A stretch of 64,000 bases of DNA from Faecalibacter sp. LW9 (GTDB lineage: Bacteria > Bacteroidota > Bacteroidia > Flavobacteriales > Weeksellaceae): contig NZ_CP141062.1 of assembly GCF_034661295.1 (NCBI RefSeq), forward strand, positions 2,790,001 through 2,854,000, given 5' to 3'. This document shows, one piece after another, positions 7,028 through 17,874 of this stretch. The translations under genes and the position numbers were made by a program. The notes beneath the pieces were generated by a model. It was not told the DNA's origin, did no database searches, and saw only the letters and a program-made list of their open reading frames with translations. Positions within the stretch are counted from its first letter, which is position 1, and every line of letters begins with the position of its first letter.

Positions 7028-9614
7028 GTTGTGAATTGATTTCATTTTGGTACTTTTATTCAAGTATTTACAACGCGTTTGAGTTACATAATTAGTCAAA
7101 TCTAGTTGTGAATTGATTTCATTTTGGTACTTTTATTCAAGTATTTACAACAATAAGTATGGTAATCGTTCTCCATTCACCGTTGTGAATTGATTTCATT
7201 TTGGTACTTTTATTCAAGTATTTACAACGAGATAATCGACTAAGAATGATGCTTGGTTGTTGTGAATTGATTTCATTTTGGTACTTTTATTCAAGTATTT
7301 ACAACGCGTTTGAGTTACATAATTAGTCAAATCTAGTTGTGAATTGATTTCATTTTGGTACTTTTATTCAAGTATTTACAACAATAAGTATGGTAATCGT
7401 TCTCCATTCACCGTTGTGAATTGATTTCATTTTGGTACTTTTATTCAAGTATTTACAACCCTATGTAACGGATTAGAGGTTCTTCTAAAGTTGTGAATTG
7501 ATTTCATTTTGGTACTTTTATTCAAGTATTTACAACTCGTCATCTGTACGTTCAGTATCACATCTAGTTGTGAATTGATTTCATTTTGGTACTTTTATTC
7601 AAGTATTTACAACTTTTCAGGAATAAAAGAAAATATACGTTCAGTTGTGAATTGATTTCATTTTGGTACTTTTATTCAAGTATTTACAACGATATAACAC
7701 CATTATCAATACCAATACCAGTTGTGAATTGATTTCATTTTGGTACTTTTATTCAAGTATTTACAACTAATTGCTGGATTTATGATGAAGCTGAGGAGTT
7801 GTGAATTGATTTCATTTTGGTACTTTTATTCAAGTATTTACAACAAATATAAATAGACTCCGCTATATCAGTTAGTTGTGAATTGATTTCATTTTGGTAC
7901 TTTTATTCAAGTATTTACAACAATCGTAGCGAATCCGGATTATGATCCTAAGTTGTGAATTGATTTCATTTTGGTACTTTTATTCAAGTATTTACAACTA
8001 CGCCCGAACAACTTACAAACATTACAAAGTTGTGAATTGATTTCATTTTGGTACTTTTATTCAAGTATTTACAACTACGCCCGAACAACTTACAAACATT
8101 ACAAAGTTGTGAATTGATTTCATTTTGGTACTTTTATTCAAGTATTTACAACAGAATACAATAATTTACGACGCGGAACTGGGTTGTGAATTGATTTCAT
8201 TTTGGTACTTTTATTCAAGTATTTACAACTGAGTATATGTGTGGTACTTGCGACATTAAGTTGTGAATTGATTTCATTTTGGTACTTTTATTCAAGTATT
8301 TACAACGGTCATCTGTATATCAATGCCATATTACAAGTTGTGAATTGATTTCATTTTGGTACTTTTATTCAAGTATTTACAACTTTAAAGTAGCTTCAGG
8401 ACATGGAATTGAGTTGTGAATTGATTTCATTTTGGTACTTTTATTCAAGTATTTACAACTCAGCATTAGTTCTTGGCATATTAGGATTAGTTGTGAATTG
8501 ATTTCATTTTGGTACTTTTATTCAAGTATTTACAACTGTGGATCAATAATCCAATCAACATATACTGTTGTGAATTGATTTCATTTTGGTACTTTTATTC
8601 AAGTATTTACAACAAGATCAATTGCAAGAAAAAGGCTATGGTTGTTGTGAATTGATTTCATTTTGGTACTTTTATTCAAGTATTTACAACTGAGTAAAGC
8701 AGGTAGACCACCATTATATAGTTGTGAATTGATTTCATTTTGGTACTTTTATTCAAGTATTTACAACGCGATAGACCATACAAGATACGGACTTGTAGTT
8801 GTGAATTGATTTCATTTTGGTACTTTTATTCAAGTATTTACAACCAATTAGTGAAATATTCCCACCCTTCATCGGTTGTGAATTGATTTCATTTTGGTAC
8901 TTTTATTCAAGTATTTACAACTAAAGGAAGTCAAGGTCGTATCGTTATACCGTTGTGAATTGATTTCATTTTGGTACTTTTATTCAAGTATTTACAACTA
9001 ATTTTTACAGGATAACCTTTCTTCGTAGGTTGTGAATTGATTTCATTTTGGTACTTTTATTCAAGTATTTACAACTATATAGAATCACGTTCTTCCTGCT
9101 TCATTGTTGTGAATTGATTTCATTTTGGTACTTTTATTCAAGTATTTACAACTATTTTATCATACTTAAAAGAAGTCTGTGCGTTGTGAATTGATTTCAT
9201 TTTGGTACTTTTATTCAAGTATTTACAACGGAAATACTACCCAGATGCGGATTATTTAAGTTGTGAATTGATTTCATTTTGGTACTTTTATTCAAGTATT
9301 TACAACCAAATGGTTGCCAATCGCAAGAAAAGACTTGTTGTGAATTGATTTCATTTTGGTACTTTTATTCAAGTATTTACAACTTTTTATTTGCAGAATT
9401 GTCTTACCGTCAGGTTGTGAATTGATTTCATTTTGGTACTTTTATTCAAGTATTTACAACTTCGTATTGAAAGTCATAGCTTGCAATGAGGTTGTGAATT
9501 GATTTCATTTTGGTACTTTTATTCAAGTATTTACAACTCCTTCTCATTTTTAATAATTAATTGTAATGTTGTGAATTGATTTCATTTTGGTACTTTTATT
9601 CAAGTATTTACAAC
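7028..9614 (+). CRISPR. CRISPR array: 34 identical 47-nt repeats, 33 spacers
   Basis: The repeat starts GTTGTGAATTGATTTCATTT and ends CAAGTATTTACAAC (47 nt); spacers are 30 nt, except one of 29 nt at 8384-8412. Orientation on the plus strand is set by the tracrRNA, which pairs with repeat positions 2-17, so guides read spacer then GUUGUGAAUUG. Each repeat holds TTG (positions 2-4), 19 bases, then TACTTTTA (24-31), one base off the TAnnTTTG box, so each unit may promote its own crRNA. Spacers 1 and 2 (7075, 7152) recur exactly as spacers 4 and 5 (7306, 7383), and spacer 13 (7999) is repeated as spacer 14 (8076). Decay at the left end suggests that new spacers enter at the right, next to cas2. 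Spacer targets could not be identified. Confidence 0.98.
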
Positions 9615-9676
9615 CTCATCTTTGATGAAGCCTTTCTGATAAAGGGGTTTGATCCAAAGATTAGGATTAAAAAAAT

Positions 9677-9716
9677 AAAACCGATAAGTGATTTATTAAA
9701 GCTACTTATCGGTTTT
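9677..9716. terminator. Strong bidirectional terminator between array and cas2
   Basis: A perfect 13-bp stem AAAACCGATAAGT/ACTTATCGGTTTT with a 14-base loop is followed by a T run on the plus strand and by a T-rich stretch on the minus strand. It would end both the plus-strand pre-crRNA and the minus-strand cas9-cas1-cas2 mRNA. The 62 bases between the last repeat and this hairpin (9615-9676) contain no gene and may be the spacer-acquisition leader. Confidence 0.85.
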
Positions 9717-9723
9717 TTCATTT

Positions 9724-10949
<1,226 letters not shown>

Positions 10950-10952
10950 AGT

Positions 10953-13900
10953 TTATAAAAAATTTATTGATCCATCTAATTGAATTTTGAAATCTACATT
11001 ATCTATTGCAAATTTCCATTCTGCTTGTCTAATTCTTAAAAATATAGGTTCTTCTTCCAATTTAAACGAAGAAAACTCTTTATTAATTTTTTTTAACTCC
11101 GTATCAATACCAGCCGCTAAATGATGTCTAAATTTCATACGACCATCACTCTCAAATTGATAAATTTTATACAATCGTTTTGATAAATCCTTCAACGATA
11201 ACTCTTTTAATTCTTCTATGCTCTCTTTATAAAAGAGTACTTTTTGACCCGTTCTTAAAATAGCATAAAGCGGAATATTAATCGCTTTTTTACCTTTTCC
11301 CGATTGTATTGTATTAAATTCTGGTTCTTGAAAAAAGAATGTATCATCTTTAGGTTTTAATTGTGCAATCTCAGAAATACTCAAAATATTCATACCTCTG
11401 TTTGTCCCTTCTTTGTAAAACAAACAAAGTGCATTTTCTCCATTTTTAGCTAAAGTAGTTGCTTTATATTCGAATTTAGAAGGAAAAGAATGATGATGTA
11501 CTTGAACTGCTGTTTTAAATTTCATCGTTTCTTTACAACGAATTCTACGTATTTTATTTACACGATAACCTTTTTTATCGAACATCCAAATACCATTGCT
11601 TAAAGCCGTTTTAAAATCTCCAACCTCTTCCACTTGTTTTTTAATCATTTCAAATAAAGCTTGGTCTACAATGACTTTTTGTAATTCATCTAAATTTTTA
11701 AATCCGGGTGAATTATTATCTTTCTTGTATACTAATTCTTTACGAATAACTAGAATTGGTTCTTCTGACAGCTTCATTGTTCTGTCATTGTTGAATAGGA
11801 TTTGATTATTTTCATTTCTTAATGGTGTTTTTATTGCACCATATAAAGATTCACCATGCAATTGTCCTCTAATTGTATCACCACTCGCAATTTGTTTCAC
11901 CAAATTTTTCTTATCTGTCCAAACGATTTTACCTTTTTTACGTATCGTTTTATAGGTTTGTTTCGTTGTTCTATTTTCGATTAAATTATTGATTAAAATC
12001 TTATTGTCAATCTCTTTGATTGTTACGGGTTTAAAACTAGGCCAATCCTTTGGTAATTCGTGATATGTTTTTCCCGTATTATTATCCTTTTCTAAGTTAT
12101 ATAAGTTTAATATTCGCTCTCTGTGATATGCATTAGGAATTAATGTAAGAATGGAAGCATCTATAGCATGATGACTATGAGTAGAACGATTTTTTATATC
12201 ACTCATAAATTTAACCTTATAAATTTCTTTGAAAATGTTGACAACAGATGCTTTTTCTACCGATACATTTTTAAAAACTGTTTGTAAATATGGACGTAAA
12301 TATTTCGTAACAATCTGAGTATCTCTTATTTGACTATTTTTCCAAGAAGCTTTATATTCATTTAATGTAAAGGTGTTGTACTTATATTTCCAATAATCCA
12401 ACTCCATTTTAATTAAATGGTGCCTTTGAATACAGTTATCCTTTATCTCTTTTGTTGATGCATAAGAAGTTTTGTTAATCCATTCTTTTAGGTCTTTATC
12501 AAGTTTTTTTATTTTTTCTTCAATAAATTTGATGTTGTTTAAAATTTGTTCGTGATTTTCTAATTGTGCTGGAAATTTCTTTCCCTTTATATTTCGGTTA
12601 AAATTAGTATCCGCAAGTGTTAGATTTTTTAATTCATTGTCAAAAGATATACTTGCAGGAATTGTATGTTCTAAATCGTATTTATTACCATTTAACACTT
12701 CACATTTAGGAATCATAACACCTGTATATAAACACATATGATTTTGCTCTTTCCATAATCTAATTTTACGGATAAGCACTTGATCTTTAGGATTAAATTT
12801 AGTATTGCATTCTTGATTAATTTCTTCTATAATTTTACTATACCCTTCATTTTCAGCTTCTCTTAATCTATTCCAACGATCTAAAGCTTTTCTTTTATTT
12901 GCATCATTTAATTCACGGGCAATTTCTATAACGATGCGAGTATCCTCATCAATTTTATTGTTTTGAATCAAAAAATTTATAAGCTTTTTAATTTTATGCA
13001 TTGTTTTTAAAGCCATTGGATTTTTTAAACCTTTTGTTATAGGTTCTGGAGATCCAAGCAATTTAATCGTACGACCCTCTCTAACTGCATTAGGATTTTG
13101 CGCTTTAAATCGATCTTCATCATTAGAATTCACATAAATATCTTTATGATTTACTTTATATAAGACAAAATCATCGGCAATCGTATAATTTTCTTGTTCC
13201 GAAGGATGCCATAGAAATTTTATGCGTTCGTCAGGTATATTATATTTATCTTTTAATTGTTGAAATACTTGATTATGAATTGTAGGAAGCTTCTCAAATA
13301 GATTTTCTTTATTTCGTATAGGCTTACAAAGAAAAGTTTTAAACCTATCTTTTACAGCTTTAAATATTTCTTCTTGTGTGGATGGATCTAAATTACCCCA
13401 AGATGACTCCCCTATAATTTCTTTAATTTTATGATTAACTCTATTGATTTCTGAATCATCTAATTCTCTATTATCTTCGATTGAATATCGATGTTCGTTA
13501 TTCATTTCATCGATTATTAAACTATTTACAATTGTGAGAATTAATTTTAAGTGAGAATTTTTACTTTCAATTTCTTTAAAATCTTCAATCAAAGAATCAA
13601 TCATAGTTTGAGTGATAGTTTTAGCACCCAGAACTTTATAAATATTTGCTAAAAACACAGCGTAGTGATAAGGTACACCACTTTGTAAGAATGGGATAAT
13701 TTTTTTAATAGCAGATAAACTTAACGTTGCATAACCTTGGTTAAGTTTAAATTTAGAAAATTTAAGCGCTTTGTCTTCTTGTAAATTAAGTTTATTGATC
13801 GCAAAATCAAATAAATTCTCTTGAGAATCGAATGTATTTAAAACGTGCCAAATATCTTCGAAAGAATAATTACTGGTTGTTTTTTTTAGAGGTTGAGATT

Positions 13901-15053
13901 CTCTTTTATGTATTTGATCCCAATCCAGCTTTTTTTTCCAATCCAGTCCAAATATATCATCAAATAAGTTTAATAGCTTAGCCGCATTTACTTTAGTATA
14001 ATCCTTATATTTCGAATTAATACTAGCACCATCCTTCTGTAATTGTTTTAAAATTACTTTTAATTCAAAATCAGCAGATTTATAAAAGAGAGGATATATT
14101 TTTTTCTCTATATAATCTATATATTGAACTCCTTCTGGAGGACTAATTTTAAGGTTATTAATGAAGTTCCAAACCCTATATTCTTCATAAAGTGGATGAC
14201 TAATCTGAACTCTTTTTTTATTTTTTTCATAAATACAATAACCAACTAGACCTTTCTGAGTTCTTAGCGGTCTTTGCCATATAATAGCTTTCCATAACTG
14301 TTGGTATTGCTCTTCTGAAAAAGAATAAATGTCAGAAAGTAATTTTAATTCATTTTCATAATCTTTTCTTAGATTATATCGTTTTCTGATGCGGACACCT
14401 TTATCTTTTTGGTGATAATATAATGCAGCACCTAGAGATTTATGTTTAATTAAATATTGTTCTAATTCATTTCTACCTAAAGTATCATCAGAACCATTTA
14501 ATATTAATTTAGCTTCTTCTTCATCACGTCCCTTAAATCCCCTTCTTTGTACTAATTGATATAGAATACGTCCTAATAGCATTGGGTTATCTTGGTAAAC
14601 TTTTGTATATTTTTCATCAATTGCAAATGCACGAAAAGCAAATAAGTTTTCGTTTTTAGAACAATTAATTAAATGAAAATCAGGTTTACCATCTTGGTTA
14701 AAATCAAATCTTAACCAATTAATAAATTCTTTGGATTGTGGATATTTTCTAGCATTATTCTTATTATATTTCCTCCAATCGTTTAATTCCTCGATTGAAA
14801 GTGGACACATTTTATTTATTATTAAAAATTCTAATAAAGCCCATTTACGATATTTTTCTGCACGATAATTTATCCTTTTCCCTCTACTTTCAGTTCTTTT
14901 TTGAACTTTAGGAAATTCGATGCCTTTTTCGGAAGCAACACCTTTTTCAAATGTAATTACACCATAATCTATAATTTGATTATCGTCAAATTGAGTATCT
15001 CTAATAGCCCATCCAATAGAGTTTGTACCAGCATCAATACCTAATGTTTTCAT
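10953..15053 (-). CDS. cas9: CRISPR-associated endonuclease Cas9 (type II-C)
   Basis: The RNA-guided double-strand DNA nuclease, 1,366 residues, within the range of large II-C Cas9 proteins of Flavobacteriia. RuvC-I is MKTLGIDAGTNSIGWAIRD with D7. The Arg-rich bridge helix is at about 52-70 (KRTESRGKRINYRAEKYRKW). RuvC-II is IVIEIARELNDANKR with E710. HNH has YDLEHTIPASISFDNELKNL with H796 and a downstream Asn. RuvC-III is THSHHAIDASILTLI with H961/H962 and D965. All nuclease residues are present, so it should cut. The start was taken at 15053 because RuvC-I begins there; an upstream in-frame extension of 31 codons would run into the tracrRNA gene and looks like promoter DNA. The system has cas1 and cas2 but no csn2 or cas4, as expected for II-C. 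PAM preference cannot be read from sequence. Confidence 0.99.
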   Translation of the reverse strand: MKTLGIDAGTNSIGWAIRDTQFDDNQIIDYGVITFEKGVASEKGIEFPKVQKRTESRGKRINYRAEKYRKWALLEFLIINKMCPLSIEELNDWRKYNKNNARKYPQSKEFINWLRFDFNQDGKPDFHLINCSKNENLFAFRAFAIDEKYTKVYQDNPMLLGRILYQLVQRRGFKGRDEEEAKLILNGSDDTLGRNELEQYLIKHKSLGAALYYHQKDKGVRIRKRYNLRKDYENELKLLSDIYSFSEEQYQQLWKAIIWQRPLRTQKGLVGYCIYEKNKKRVQISHPLYEEYRVWNFINNLKISPPEGVQYIDYIEKKIYPLFYKSADFELKVILKQLQKDGASINSKYKDYTKVNAAKLLNLFDDIFGLDWKKKLDWDQIHKRESQPLKKTTSNYSFEDIWHVLNTFDSQENLFDFAINKLNLQEDKALKFSKFKLNQGYATLSLSAIKKIIPFLQSGVPYHYAVFLANIYKVLGAKTITQTMIDSLIEDFKEIESKNSHLKLILTIVNSLIIDEMNNEHRYSIEDNRELDDSEINRVNHKIKEIIGESSWGNLDPSTQEEIFKAVKDRFKTFLCKPIRNKENLFEKLPTIHNQVFQQLKDKYNIPDERIKFLWHPSEQENYTIADDFVLYKVNHKDIYVNSNDEDRFKAQNPNAVREGRTIKLLGSPEPITKGLKNPMALKTMHKIKKLINFLIQNNKIDEDTRIVIEIARELNDANKRKALDRWNRLREAENEGYSKIIEEINQECNTKFNPKDQVLIRKIRLWKEQNHMCLYTGVMIPKCEVLNGNKYDLEHTIPASISFDNELKNLTLADTNFNRNIKGKKFPAQLENHEQILNNIKFIEEKIKKLDKDLKEWINKTSYASTKEIKDNCIQRHHLIKMELDYWKYKYNTFTLNEYKASWKNSQIRDTQIVTKYLRPYLQTVFKNVSVEKASVVNIFKEIYKVKFMSDIKNRSTHSHHAIDASILTLIPNAYHRERILNLYNLEKDNNTGKTYHELPKDWPSFKPVTIKEIDNKILINNLIENRTTKQTYKTIRKKGKIVWTDKKNLVKQIASGDTIRGQLHGESLYGAIKTPLRNENNQILFNNDRTMKLSEEPILVIRKELVYKKDNNSPGFKNLDELQKVIVDQALFEMIKKQVEEVGDFKTALSNGIWMFDKKGYRVNKIRRIRCKETMKFKTAVQVHHHSFPSKFEYKATTLAKNGENALCLFYKEGTNRGMNILSISEIAQLKPKDDTFFFQEPEFNTIQSGKGKKAINIPLYAILRTGQKVLFYKESIEELKELSLKDLSKRLYKIYQFESDGRMKFRHHLAAGIDTELKKINKEFSSFKLEEEPIFLRIRQAEWKFAIDNVDFKIQLDGSINFL

Positions 15054-15104
15054 TCTAGTTAGTTTAAGAATATCTAAAATACTATTTTTTACTAAAACTA
15101 TATA

Positions 15105-15131
15105 TTGAATTAAAATTATTTTATATATTTG
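15105..15131 (+). promoter_or_regulatory. tracrRNA promoter (TTG-N16-TATATTTG)
   Basis: TTG at 15105-15107 and a perfect TATATTTG at 15124-15131 place the start of transcription at about 15136-15139, immediately before the anti-repeat. The same interval, read on the minus strand, must also hold the cas9 promoter. Confidence 0.8.
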
Positions 15132-15136
15132 TTTTA

Positions 15137-15210
15137 TTGAAATCAATTCACAATAAGGCTATAAGCCGAAGTTAAAACTTATATCCTGCGTACTCCGTGG
15201 GATTTTTTTT
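15137..15210 (+). ncRNA. tracrRNA of the type II-C system
   Basis: TGAAATCAATTCACAA at 15138-15153 is exactly complementary to repeat positions 2-17. It is followed by TAAGG and a short nexus hairpin GGCT-ATA-AGCC (15157-15167), a small AAGTT/AACTT hairpin (about 15170-15181) and a terminator: ATCCTGCG pairs with CGTGGGAT through two G-U pairs, loop TACTC, then a run of eight T ending at 15210. The predicted RNA is about 74 nt. It is divergent from cas9 and lies at the outermost right end of the module. Ends are inferred from the promoter and terminator. Confidence 0.93.
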
Positions 15211-15222
15211 GCTTTCTTTTAT

Positions 15223-15270
15223 TTTGTATCTTCACTTTTCAAACGACAAACAAAATGAAATTCGTTACTT
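15223..15270. repeat. Right copy of the 48-bp direct repeat bounding the CRISPR-Cas module
   Basis: Identical to 6572-6619. This copy carries the fumarylacetoacetase ATG at 15255 and continues into the intact gene. It includes TATCTTCA (15227-15234), a plausible but imperfect -7 box for that gene. The base before (T here, C at the left copy) and after (A here, C at left) differ, which fixes the repeat length at 48. Confidence 0.97.
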
Positions 15271-16226
15271 ACGTAAAGGAACACCAAGAAAAAGTAGGCA
15301 TCATTGTGAATGATTTGGTCTATGATTTAACACAAATTAATCCTCACTTACCTTCTACACTGATTGAATTATTAGCCGATTCGGCTTTTAGTTTTCCTCT
15401 GATTGAGTTAATTCAGAAGGAAATTGCAAGTGGAAATTATAAACATAGCATTGTTGAAAATCCGCAATTGTTAGCTCCTATTCCCCATCCCCCAAGTTTT
15501 CGAGATGCGTATGCATTTCGTCAGCATGTGGAGACATCTCGTTTAAACCGTGGATTAGAAATGATCCCTGAATTTGATGAAATTCCGGTTTTCTATTTTT
15601 CAAATCATCAAGCGATTCAAGGCCCAGGAAAAGTGTATGCGATGCCGGAACATTTTCATCAAATGGATTTTGAATTAGAAGTTGCTATCGTCATCAAAAA
15701 AGAAGGGATAAATATCAAAGCTGAAGAAGCTGACGAATACATTGGCGGTTTTATGATTTTAAATGATTTGAGTGCACGCGCTTTGCAAATGCAAGAGATG
15801 AAATTGAATCTTGGACCTGCCAAAGGAAAAGACTTTGCCTCGATGATGGGACCTTATTTGATTACACCTGATGAATTGGAAGCGTATAAAGTTGCCCCAA
15901 AAGAAGGACATATTGGCAATTGTTATGATTTGGATATGATCTGTCGTGTGAATTCTATTGAAGTCTCTCGCGGAAATTTCAAAGATATGCATTGGACATT
16001 TGCGGAAATCATTGAACGCGTTTCATACGGTGTAAAAGTATATCCAGGTGATATCATTGGATCGGGAACGGTTGGCACAGGATGTTTCTTGGAATTGAAT
16101 GGAACAGGAAAACGAAAAGACGAAAATTATATCCCGCAATGGCTTCAACCTGAAGATTGCATTGAAATGGAAATAAAAGGATTAGGAAAATTAACAAATT
16201 CTGTTCATCTTTATCAAGCCAATTAA
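15255..16226 (+). CDS. Fumarylacetoacetate hydrolase family protein
   Basis: Probable last enzyme of tyrosine catabolism, splitting fumarylacetoacetate into fumarate and acetoacetate. The 323 residues carry the FAH fold: a short N-terminal domain (MKFVTYVKEHQEKVGIIVND) and the catalytic domain with DFELEVAIVI (metal-binding Glu), GGFMILNDLSARALQMQE, AKGKDFASMMGP and IIGSGTVGTGCFLE. Its position next to a flavin reductase and a few kilobases from hmgA and hpd supports the pathway role, although FAH-fold proteins also include related hydrolases and decarboxylases. Its first 16 bases and 5' region are part of the 48-bp repeat, so the CRISPR module sits directly upstream and the tracrRNA terminator now abuts its promoter. 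Confidence 0.93.
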   Translation: MKFVTYVKEHQEKVGIIVNDLVYDLTQINPHLPSTLIELLADSAFSFPLIELIQKEIASGNYKHSIVENPQLLAPIPHPPSFRDAYAFRQHVETSRLNRGLEMIPEFDEIPVFYFSNHQAIQGPGKVYAMPEHFHQMDFELEVAIVIKKEGINIKAEEADEYIGGFMILNDLSARALQMQEMKLNLGPAKGKDFASMMGPYLITPDELEAYKVAPKEGHIGNCYDLDMICRVNSIEVSRGNFKDMHWTFAEIIERVSYGVKVYPGDIIGSGTVGTGCFLELNGTGKRKDENYIPQWLQPEDCIEMEIKGLGKLTNSVHLYQAN

Positions 16227-16227
16227 A

Positions 16228-17112
16228 ATGACCATGCAAAAAACGAAATCATTCGAACCCAATACGAAATCATTCGACAACTTATTAAAACATGCCATTT
16301 CTCCACGCCCTATTTGTTTTGCAAGTACGGTGGATAAAGAGGGGAACGTGAATTTAAGTCCATTTTCATTTTTTAATATAATGGGCATTAACCCTCCGAT
16401 TTGTGTCTTTTCACCATTGCGTAAAATGCGTGATGGGTCTACCAAACATACATTAGAAAATGTCTGGGAGCATCCCGAATGTGTGATCAATATCGTGAAT
16501 TATGATATGGTTCAACAACAATCTTTAGCGAGTGTTGAATACCCGAAAGGTGTGGATGAGTTTATAAAAGCCGGATTAACGCCTATTGCATCGGAGCTGG
16601 TTCAACCGCCTCGTGTCGCTGAAAGTCTATTCCAATTGGAATGTAAAGTTCGCGATGTTATTTCCATTTCAGATCAACCGGGCGCTGCCAATTTGGTTAT
16701 TGCTGAGATTGTTAAAATGCACGTTCAAGATCAGTATTTGAACGAAGAAGATAATGTGAGTCCCTACGATTTGGATTTGGTAGCACGTATGGGAGAAGAC
16801 TTTTATTGTCGTGTGATTCCAGCATCGATATTTGAAGTTGAAAAACCAACCCGTACGATAGGTTTAGGCATTGATTCGTTGCCCGAAGCCGTTAAATATT
16901 CAAAGTTTTTAACGGGAAATCATTTGGGTCAATTGGGCAATGTGGAAGCTTTACCTCCGGCAGAAATGATTGAAAATTTTAAACAACAGTTAGCCGGAAG
17001 GTTGGAACTTCAAAAATTTAAACCGGCAGAGGTACGTCATCAAGTAGCAGCCAAGCTGTTAGACCAAGGCGATGTGCAAAGTGCTTGGTTTTGGTTATTA
17101 ATGGAAATCTAA
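16228..17112 (+). CDS. Flavin reductase family protein
   Basis: A 294-residue protein with a split-barrel FMN-binding flavin reductase domain (about residues 15-200): LLKHAISPRPICFASTVD, NLSPFSFFNIMGINPPICVF and KHTLENVWEHPECVINIV are typical. The C-terminal ~90 residues are an extra part seen in relatives linked to aromatic degradation. It starts one base after the fumarylacetoacetase stop, so the two are co-transcribed; a second ATG two codons in is also possible. It may supply reduced flavin or act on a pathway intermediate; the exact role is not known. Confidence 0.88.
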   Translation: MTMQKTKSFEPNTKSFDNLLKHAISPRPICFASTVDKEGNVNLSPFSFFNIMGINPPICVFSPLRKMRDGSTKHTLENVWEHPECVINIVNYDMVQQQSLASVEYPKGVDEFIKAGLTPIASELVQPPRVAESLFQLECKVRDVISISDQPGAANLVIAEIVKMHVQDQYLNEEDNVSPYDLDLVARMGEDFYCRVIPASIFEVEKPTRTIGLGIDSLPEAVKYSKFLTGNHLGQLGNVEALPPAEMIENFKQQLAGRLELQKFKPAEVRHQVAAKLLDQGDVQSAWFWLLMEI

Positions 17113-17122
17113 TATCTTATTT

Positions 17123-17296
17123 ATGATTTTAATTGCTGTCTTATTCCCCGCACTATCCTTCTTATTAAGAGGGAAAATCCTAACTTCTGTTTTGTGTTTT
17201 ATTTTACAAATTACACTGATCGGTTGGATCCCTTGTTCGATTTGGGCCTTAGCCTCGCTCTTGGATGAACGAAATAAAAAAAGATTAAATCAATAA
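17123..17296 (+). CDS. YqaE/Pmp3-like small membrane protein
   Basis: A 57-residue protein (begins MILIAVLFPALSFLLRGKIL, ends DERNKKRLNQ) with two hydrophobic segments separated by a short polar turn. The pattern FPALSFLLRGK, then LQITLIGWIPCSIWAL, fits the YqaE/Pmp3 family of small stress-associated membrane proteins. It starts 10 bases after the flavin reductase stop and is followed by a terminator, so it is probably the last gene of the fumarylacetoacetase operon. Confidence 0.7.
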   Translation: MILIAVLFPALSFLLRGKILTSVLCFILQITLIGWIPCSIWALASLLDERNKKRLNQ

Positions 17297-17300
17297 ATCG

Positions 17301-17334
17301 ATTCCCTTGTCCAATGTTGTTCAAGGGAATTTTT
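17301..17334. terminator. Terminator after the fumarylacetoacetase operon
   Basis: Perfect 9-bp stem ATTCCCTTG/CAAGGGAAT with a 12-base loop followed by T4. It also lies just beyond the stop of the convergent gene on the minus strand. Confidence 0.8.
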
Positions 17335-17740
17335 ATGATTTAAATTCAAGGATGATTAAGAATTCTTCTGAAGCTATTGCATCCGTTTTTAAAATTTCAA
17401 ATGCAAACTTACTCCTAGGATAAGCCAATTGAATCACATCTTGTAATTGTTGTACATCTCCCATAAGAATAGACGTTTGATGTGCCGTATATACGTTCAT
17501 TAAAATGGTATATTCCTCTTCCAAAAGCTGAATCCGATCAGAAAATTTATGGTTCATTTCAATCAGAATATTTTCAATTTTCCCCTTAAATTGAATGGTT
17601 TGATAGCTTTGTGGAAAATAAATTATTAACTGTTGCTTTAAACGTTCTATTTTATCTAATTCTATTCGTTCCTTCACCTGAAACGATAATTCATTCAATT
17701 GATTTAATATTCCTCCAATTGTTTTATTTAAATCCTCCAT
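17333..17740 (-). CDS. Hypothetical protein, coiled-coil-like
   Basis: A 135-residue acidic, Leu/Glu/Gln-rich protein without a signal peptide or recognised domain. The start was placed at MEDLNKTIGGILNQL (17740); a longer frame to 17791 exists, but its first 17 residues look unlike the rest. Heptad-like spacing in LNELSFQVKERIELDKIERLKQQ suggests helices that may form a coiled coil. It is a single gene, convergent with the fumarylacetoacetase operon. No function is assigned. Confidence 0.6.
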   Translation of the reverse strand: MEDLNKTIGGILNQLNELSFQVKERIELDKIERLKQQLIIYFPQSYQTIQFKGKIENILIEMNHKFSDRIQLLEEEYTILMNVYTAHQTSILMGDVQQLQDVIQLAYPRSKFAFEILKTDAIASEEFLIILEFKS

Positions 17741-17874
17741 GCTTAAAATATAAACGATGGCAAAGTAATTACACCTTCGAAGATAATGCAAATTTATTTT
17801 CAGCGACGAACCACACCTTTATTATATTGATTATCAATTTATTTCCTTATCTTAGGAAGATAAATACAATTCTT

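Noticed and set aside
9615-9676. A further CRISPR repeat after the last canonical one
   Set aside because: The 30 bases after the last repeat could be read as a spacer, but the following bases do not resemble the repeat.
15054-15146. A longer Cas9 start, 31 codons upstream
   Set aside because: RuvC-I begins at the ATG at 15053, and the extension overlaps the tracrRNA promoter and anti-repeat. It is AT-rich promoter DNA.
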